Assembly: GCA_015680635.1 (NCBI GenBank)
Contig: JAABOA010000211.1
Location: 1 to 13,769, forward strand
Source: Lunasporangiospora selenospora
Lineage: Eukaryota; Mortierellomycota; Mortierellomycetes; Mortierellales; Mortierellaceae
Reading direction: 5' to 3'
Length of the DNA stretch: 13,769 nt
Shown: piece by piece, positions 8,246 through 13,769 of the stretch
How positions within the stretch are numbered: the stretch's first letter is position 1
Layout: every line of letters begins with the position of its first letter
Notes under the pieces: generated by a model
What the model saw: only the letters and a program-made list of their open reading frames with translations
Database searches by the model: none
What the model was told of the DNA's origin: nothing
Program-made: the position numbers and the translations under genes

Positions 8246-10889
8246 ATGTTTCCTCATCCAAGAATGGAGCGCATAGTGGAGATATTTAAAAAACGCGACA
8301 AGGACGAGGTAGACCGCCGCGTAAACAAGAACCGCCGCGAGTACACTCGACACCACACCGAGCTGTACTGGAGATTTCTTTCGGATCCAAAGTGCACCAT
8401 TCCAGGAAATAATATCTTCAGCAAGACATATTCACTGTTCGTTCTACCTGCCGTATTGCCTGTCGTGTATATGGCTGGCACAGCTGTGAAGATCAAGGGG
8501 TTCTTTTCCAAACAGGGGCGTCCTCCCGTCATGGATCGCTGGGAATACAAAGCTATCAAAGGTAAGAGAGTGACCGATGGCGACATGGGGAGACATTTGA
8601 AATTGAATATCCTCTAACAACAACAATACACACACCATAGATACAACAGATAAAGAAAAACCTCGAGCAAATGATTTCATTAGGGCTTGGAGCGAACTCA
8701 TAAGCGAGGACAGGAAGGACGCGAAGCCAAAGTTCAACCATTATGTTGCCTCAATGCTTCTGTGCATGTCCAGTGCAATCTATTGGTCAGGAGATTTTAT
8801 GAAGAAAGAGCTACAGGAGGATCTAAAAAAAATGGACTGGGAGACCATGGTATTCTCGTGGGGTCGAGTCTTGGAAAGCGACACAACCGAATCGAGCGAC
8901 ACATCCAAATCGAGTGATGCATCTAAACCAAGCGACACATACAAACAGCGGGGTGTAACGTTGTTGGTTGGTCCCAAATCGAGGGATGTTATCACTTTAG
9001 CTTTCAAAGGAACAACAATCGACTGCTTTGGTGAGTATTTAACCCTCTCCACTATTCAGCACCAATGATGGCGATAAGATAAACTATAAGTGGCAACCAT
9101 CCTAATCTAACATCGTCTCTCTTGAATGAATCTAGAGGAATGTCTATCCGATGCTGCATTGTTCCGCCACAGCAGCAGGGATGAGGAATGCAAACCCGAA
9201 TGCAAACCCGAATGCAAAGATATCTGCTATTACCACACCCACTGCAATCAAAACTGCGGTGACAATTGCACCAAGGTTTGCTACGATTGTAAGATCCTTG
9301 GCAGGGAGTGCATTGCTACTTGCATCAAGGTCTGCAGTAAATACAAGAATCCACCATCGAACTGTAGCGACGATTGCGAAAGGAAGTGCTCCGTTACCGT
9401 GAGCTTGGGTGATAGTCACACGGATTGGTGCCTAAAGATCTGTAAAATCCATACTTCTAAGGAGTGCAGCAGCAGATGCATCCAAGCTTGTGGAAGACAT
9501 GCCAAGTATCTTGATGGGGAAGTCCACCAAGGTTTCTACGACCTGTTGTTTACGCCTTCCTCCAACTTTGTAGCTAATCGGTTTTTCTTTGAAGGACCTG
9601 TCTGCGCAATGGATCTCATCATGGATCGAATCTTTCAGAGAGCTCTTGAAAACCGCTATTCACGCGATAACAAAAGTGGCCGTATATCACATCTATGGAT
9701 AACAGGACATTCCCTCGGTGGCGCCTTGGCCTCCCTGGTCATGGCACGTCTACAGACCATTGTCGACGAGAGAGATCCATTGATACGCGGCCTAAACTCA
9801 AAAGATCGGGAGTTCTTTAAAGGATACACAGTGTTTGACGTGATGGTCTCTCAGTTCCTCAAGAATTACGAGAGAATGAACATTTGCGGAACGTGCCACC
9901 AGTGTGATACTGAAGACTGGAAAAACTGTTATGATTGCCATTACTGCAAGTCGCTGAGGGCAGTCTTTTCTTCTTGCATTGATATGTGCAATGATTGCCA
10001 GGAAAAGAAGAGTACGGTGGTGAGCAAGATGGAGAAGCAACTCAGTAGAGACGATTGTGATAGCTGTGGGGACAAGGACAGTGACAATTTTAATATGAGA
10101 TGCGGTTGTATTAAGTGGAATGGACACTGCGGCGAGTGTGGCGAATGTGACTTTTGCAATATTGGTTGGCGCTGCAAAGAGTGCATGGAGATCAAGAAGA
10201 CAAGTCTGGTAATCCTCCGAGACTGTTACACGTTTGGGAGCCCCAAGGTTGGGGATACAATGTTTCAACAAGCGTTTGTCAAGAACCAGAGACTCCTGTC
10301 CAAAAGACCTTTCAGTCCGGCATACTGGCGCGTTGCAAATGAATACGACCCTGGTAATGTCACAGTCGATCGGAATGCTAAAGACCTCTCTCTATCTTTC
10401 TTAATTTCAATTGTGGATCTGACACCTCATATTTATCTCTGGTTGAATGTAGTCACTAGATCGCCTCCAGGGTTAGATGGGTACTGCCGCCATCCAGAAA
10501 CTACAGAATCGGACCACAGGAGTTCTCTTCTGGACTACCAACATGTGGGATATCTTGTGCAACTTCCGAGCGACAGCCAACAGCGTCCTATCATCAAGCT
10601 CTCGACAGCCTCATGCGATTGTCAGTTGCACATACTGGAAGATGAAGCAGAAAATGCAATCTTACAAGAAACACTACGAGCCCCAGAACCACCCAAACCT
10701 TCCCGAGGAAAATGGCCAATCTTCGGCTTAATCCAGGCACCATACAGATCGATGGCATTTATTGGAAATTTGAGCCTTGGTTTACCTTCGCACTCTGCTG
10801 TAAAGTACAGCGACAGACTCTACAGCGCACGAGACTTGTTTGCAAGCTACCACGAGCCTCAGAGTACTGCCTGTAGTAAATCAGTTTAG
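8246..10889 (+). CDS. Class 3 (DAGL-like) lipase with two cysteine-rich insertions, predicted membrane protein
   Basis: Exons 8246-8561, 8641-9030 and 9136-10889 join to 2460 nt, 819 aa; both introns are phase 1. It should hydrolyse acylglycerols or other esters. Core motifs: VITLAFKGT (FKGT 227-230, oxyanion-hole strand), VHQGFY (365-370), nucleophile elbow GHSLG with Ser428, CYTFGSPKVGD (to 609), probable Asp640 in NEYDPGNV, YQHVGYLVQL, and His788 in LPSHSAVKYSDRL as probable triad His. The N-terminus is charged and helical; residues 61-80 (YSLFVLPAVLPVVYMAGTAV) are a likely membrane segment, and 653-675 are also hydrophobic. Residues 185-207 hold SSDxxK hexapeptide repeats. Residues 254-354 have 20 Cys, mostly C-x3-C; residues 486-585 have 19 Cys, mostly C-x2-C. 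These interrupt the fold between FKGT and VHQGFY and between GHSLG and FGSPKVGD. An N-terminal membrane part plus Lipase_3 domain recalls diacylglycerol lipases, but it lacks four obvious membrane helices. The lipase call is firm; substrate and Cys-region role are unknown. Confidence 0.9.
8562..8640 (+). other. Lipase intron 1 (79 nt)
   Basis: Donor GTAAGA at 8562, acceptor CCATAG ending at 8640, branch-site candidate CTCTAAC near 8612. Splicing joins AIK to DTTDKEKPR through a split Asp codon. Unspliced, the frame stops at 8617, well before the lipase core. Confidence 0.9.
8874..8945 (+). repeat. 18-bp coding tandem repeat (SSDTSK-type hexapeptide), about four units
   Basis: The last three units are clear: SSDTSK, SSDASK, PSDTYK. 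The first (ESDTTE) is diverged. The third-position changes between units suggest the repeat has been kept as protein. It forms a polar, Ser/Thr-rich surface loop just before the first core strand of the lipase, a plausible phosphorylation or length-variable region (inference). Confidence 0.8.
9031..9135 (+). other. Lipase intron 2 (105 nt)
   Basis: Donor GTGAGT at 9031, acceptor AATCTAG ending at 9135, branch candidates CTAAT and TCTAAC near 9102-9110. It is phase 1, giving IDCF-E-ECLSDAALF. The ATG at 9126 lies inside the intron, so a prediction starting there would lose the first 235 residues, including the oxyanion-hole strand. Confidence 0.9.
9186..9218 (+). repeat. 12-bp coding tandem repeat (ECKP units) at the start of Cys-rich region 1
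   Basis: GAATGCAAACCC occurs twice in full plus nine bases of a third copy, all perfect at DNA level. It encodes ECKP-ECKP-ECK and creates the first C-x3-C steps. Perfect identity suggests recent slippage, so copy number may vary between strains. Confidence 0.9.
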
Positions 10890-11327
10890 GGCTAGACTCA
10901 AGAACCCGGGAGCCATTTAAATCAAGAGGAACAAATTGCGGGCGGCAGTGGATTGGAGGAGATATCCCTTAAGCCGAAAGGGTCAATGGGCGAATTTACC
11001 GTAAAATAGTTCAATAGGGTAGTTACGAGTCAGCTGGAAAACAAAACAAAACAAAAAGAAGTAGTTTGCATCGACGAGAACACTTATCATTACAAGATGA
11101 TTCGAGTTACACACTTGACGTTGGGAGCCGATTGTTCCCATTTGCTTCAACCTAAGAATCATGACCGCTCTACCTTAGACAGCCAATGGTGTACCGCCAT
11201 CGCTTTGTTCCGAGTTTCCCTTGACATCTCAGTCTGGGCTTGCATCATGCTGCACAACCCCTGCTGCCTTATGAATAAGCGACCTTTACAGTAACATCTT
11301 TTCGAAAAGGCTGGTCTATCTGCTCAG
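10890..11327. other. Spacer after the lipase; no supported gene
   Basis: It presumably holds the lipase 3' UTR; no AATAAA is visible in the first 150 bases. An (AAAAC)3-type A-rich tract lies at 11038-11057. A 65-codon frame at 11097-11294 starts with ATG but has no recognisable features. A splice-acceptor-like CTGCTCAG ends at 11327, directly before the protein-like frame of the next locus. Confidence 0.5.
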
Positions 11328-12480
11328 GATTTTACTCTCGTACCTGAGCGAGAAGAGAGGTGGAAAAGAACGACGATCCCGAGCGGTGTCTCGGAAGGTG
11401 GAAGCAAACCCAAGCTGTCGAGCGCGGAGTCGTCACTGGAAGCGGCAATTGAGCAAGCTGAACGAGGAGTTTTGTCATTTTGGTTAAGTTTACCAGAGGA
11501 CCTGGAGGAGCAGGCACGACAGCGTGAAGGTATCATTAAGAAAGGATCCAGCAATTAATGATATCACAGCCAGGTCATCAACCAAGTGTAACAAGGCCAA
11601 TTCCCTGAATAAGGCATCGACTCGAGAGAGAGAGAGAGAGTAGCCTACAGTTGGACAAGATGAACGACAGGTAGAGATCCTGGGCGGGATCCAAGTAGAC
11701 ACAGACTCAGAGATGGAAGACGGTGAGATCTAGGAAAAAAGACGAACAGGCACAAGAAATGCAGGGTAAGAGAACTTTTGTTTGGACTCGAGAGAGGGCT
11801 TCAAAACACAGGAAAGACTAGTTATCCGTGACTAACCAAAGGATCCATTCTCTGACCCATCGTATACTCGACTGAAAGGATTGCAGGTAGCAATTAGAAT
11901 GCCGCTAGAGTTCCCCTTTGTCTGCGAAAAGGTTACCAAGGACGGCATCCATAGAGCGGGACATGCAGGGATCAAGTTTACAGAGAATGTGAACACTGTT
12001 GCTGCAAATCTGGTTAACCAACTACGACGCTACATCCCGAAACGGGTTGTTATCGAGGAATATGAGAGTATCAAAGGGGAGGCTAGTGGCATTGTCACAA
12101 GACGCACCAAGGCACCAGTCAAGCATTTTACTATCATAGCCTCTATTGTCAAGAATAGCCGGTTATGCCAGCCTTTGCAGGAAGCTGGTACTTGAAGTCT
12201 CTGTGGCAGGCAGACACGCACTTCACCTTCATGCCAGATTGGTATACAGGGTCTTTGAAAACACTTCACATGGGTACTTTGACATGTACGATGAGCAAAG
12301 TTATCACAAGTATTCAGTGTCAATCTGGACGTGCTACAGGACGAGAGCCGGAGACTCAAGCACCGGGGAGAGAGAGAGGGAGAGAAAGTCCACAATATCA
12401 TTAGAGAGTGTGGTGACTACTGCGGCGACTGTTAAATACATCCCATCCTGCGAGGATTAGCATACTGCATCCCAAGAATG
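11328..12480 (+). pseudogene. Decayed coding locus, copy B of the unrecognised repeated family
   Basis: Several protein-like frames in different phases on the plus strand. Positions 11328-11558 run open without an ATG and end TAA, with an acidic amphipathic part (AESSLEAAIEQAERG, FWLSLPEDLEEQARQR). Positions 11644-11730 give VGQDERQVEILGG then DTDSEMEDGEI and a stop. Positions 11899-12195 give an open frame from ATG (start MPLEFPFVCEKV, later LVNQLRRYIPKR, KAPVKHFTI). Near 12274 another frame reads YFDMYDEQSYHKYSV. The 12005-12330 part matches copy A at 6040-6330, including the roughly 165-bp spacing between AAGGC-CC-GTCAAGCATTT and ACTTTGACATGT-CGATG. GA-repeat tracts at 11624-11640 and about 12367-12386 break up the locus. 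I do not recognise the family. The 11899-12195 frame could be a live exon, but no consistent gene model joins the pieces. Confidence 0.45.
11624..11640. repeat. (GA)n tract, 17 bp
   Basis: Eight and a half perfect GA units between two protein-like frames of the decayed copy B locus. It resembles the longer tract in SmD1 intron 1 and a broken GA-rich patch near 12367-12386, so GA tracts recur in this window. Confidence 0.9.
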
Positions 12481-13769
12481 CGACTATGCTTCCTATTATT
12501 CGGGGACAGCAGGAACAGCCGTGGGGTCAAGGATAGGTGGTCATGCTCGATCTGGTGACCCCGTTTGGATGACAGACTGATGACGGAAGAGCAAGATCTG
12601 TGTGGTTTACTTCAATCGTGAATGGGGTAGCGAGGACGTGAGGGATAGTAGCGCTGTGGAGAACGCTAACTCTGAAAGTCCATCATTCTGGGACGGCTAC
12701 GCGATCAAGGGGACAGGAAAATAGTGCAGTGATGGCAATAGCGGTCTATGAAGCATTTCTATTGCTCGACAATAATCCTCTCCCTCTGTTCTCAGAAGAT
12801 TCCCTTCCAAGCTCTTGCAAGGTACCACTTAGGAGTCCAATGCAATAGGACATGGTTAAAGTACCAAGCCAGACTGGCGATCTTTCGATTCCGCAAGTCT
12901 TAGAACTGCTCCCTGGAGAGGTAATGTTGTATTAACCAGATCGACTTATTAGTCAATGGCAGTAAGCCAGAGAACAAGCAGTTACCCAAAGGTCTGGATA
13001 GTTCTGTGACCCAAAAGGTGTGCAGGCGCGTCGACACTCAAATGACTTCTGTCCTTAGTCATTAGGATGATGAATTCTTCATGACCGAGGGGGGGTTTTT
13101 AATTGTGCATCTGGCCATCCTCTCCCACCGACAGGCAGCATTACCTTTGTTTGTAAACGACATTGGTTTATTGCCATTGATGCAGTAGTAAGGGACAAGC
13201 TTCAATGCTGATGCCTGAAAAGCAACTACAACCTTGAGGTCATCTCGGATGTTCCAGGGTGTGAACTTTTTTGAAAAATACACATTGAAAAGTACTTTCC
13301 TTCAGTTCTATCTGAAGTTGCAAGAGACTTGGTTTGTCTTGGGTTTAGGGCATGGGACGGCAAGGTCGCCGACTAGTGTGGCGAAAATAGAAATGGCGAT
13401 TCCAAGGTATCGCCTATAGTCTTGAAATATGGAGGAGGTAACACCTATTCACGACAGCACGGTTTGTTGAGGCCATTGAAGTATTTGACCATGCGGAGAT
13501 TTTGGCTCACGGTGTAAAGAAATTAGGAAAAGTCGATAGGAATCACCGCGGTGAGCAAATGGGACTGGAGACACAAAGGTGCTCTACGACCTGAACAACC
13601 CACAGAGAAGCAGAGACAGTGTTGGGGAGTATGTCTTAGGGAAGAAAAGGCTGGATGTGATGGAGCGGCTGTAAAGTTGGGTGACATTTGAGCACAACAG
13701 GCCACGTAGGGAATAGCATCGTGACCTACTCATACGACGTGAGTGATGGCATTCAGAATATCAAAAGAC
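12481..13769. other. Right-hand region with short coding-like scraps; no intact gene
   Basis: Positions 12732-12935 (+) are open from ATG except for one in-frame TAG at 12846. They end in IPQVLELLPGEVMLY, which faintly resembles the LPGE-x3-Y segment of Pif1/Helitron helicases (weak). Another plus frame is open from about 12942 to 13062 (DLLVNGSKPENKQLPKG). On the minus strand 13283-13062 is open and protein-like (KFTPWNIRDDLKVVV, YYCINGNKP) but has no ATG start. From 13450 on, three plus frames hold successive scraps (FVEAIEVFDHAEILAHGVK; VLYDLNNPQRSRDSVGEYV; NSIVTYSYDVSDGIQN), as expected of a frameshifted relic. No RNA gene or array was seen. Confidence 0.35.

Noticed and set aside
9126-9135. 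ATG 9126 as the lipase start
   Set aside because: It lies inside intron 2; using it would drop the FKGT strand and the membrane segment.
9798-10271. Long minus-strand frame opposite the second Cys-rich stretch
   Set aside because: It is a shadow of the lipase: its Ala/Thr/Ile-rich content results from complementing Cys-rich codons.
11097-11294. 65-codon frame after the lipase
   Set aside because: Starts with ATG, but there is no motif, no coding-like composition, and no supported link to neighbouring exons.
13234-13419. 61-codon plus-strand frame
   Set aside because: It overlaps a better minus-strand frame and shows nothing protein-like beyond chance.
1-13769. tRNA, rRNA or CRISPR arrays
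   Set aside because: No T-loop GTTCGA context with an acceptor stem, no conserved rRNA segment, and no regularly spaced repeats were found by eye.

Overview
This window looks like nuclear DNA from a filamentous fungus. It carries a spliceosomal SmD1 gene and short GT-AG introns with CTAAY-like branch sites. It also holds a large gene joining a WRKY/GCM-type zinc finger to a Mutator-like transposase core and a USP-like peptidase domain, plus much decayed coding material. From general knowledge this mix suggests an early-diverging lineage such as Mortierellomycotina, but that placement is inference and untested here.

Layout. Positions 1-3086 (+) are the 3' part of a transposon-derived gene whose reading frame runs off the left edge. 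Positions 3390-4507 (-) hold SmD1 in three exons. Its first coding exon is only 14 nt and is separated from the body by a 625-nt intron that contains a (GA)n tract. The two genes converge, each with an AATAAA near its stop, and a possible 73-codon ORF lies between them. Positions 4508-5750 hold the SmD1 upstream region and no convincing gene. Positions about 5752-6430 hold decayed coding material (copy A). Positions 6430-8098 hold no gene I can support and end in a pyrimidine-rich stretch and a TATA box. Positions 8246-10889 (+) hold a three-exon class 3 lipase gene of 819 codons. Positions about 11328-12480 hold a second decayed locus whose 12005-12330 part resembles copy A (copy B). Positions 12480-13769 hold further short coding-like scraps in several frames.

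The most unusual item is the lipase. Its alpha/beta-hydrolase core is recognisable (FKGT, VHQGFY, GHSLG, FGSPKVGD), but two cysteine-rich stretches interrupt it. The first, with 20 Cys, is built from C-x3-C steps; the second, with 19 Cys, is built mainly from C-x2-C steps. A segment near the N-terminus looks membrane-spanning. I know of no described lipase with this layout. The transposase-like gene is also of interest: its N-terminal finger, transposase core, USP-like domain and C-terminal PARP-type finger are in one frame, yet the second acidic residue of the transposase and the USP histidine both appear substituted, which suggests a decaying or repurposed protein.

There is no sign that these genes form one pathway. 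The window reads as two functional genes (SmD1 and the lipase) set among transposon-derived and decayed sequence.
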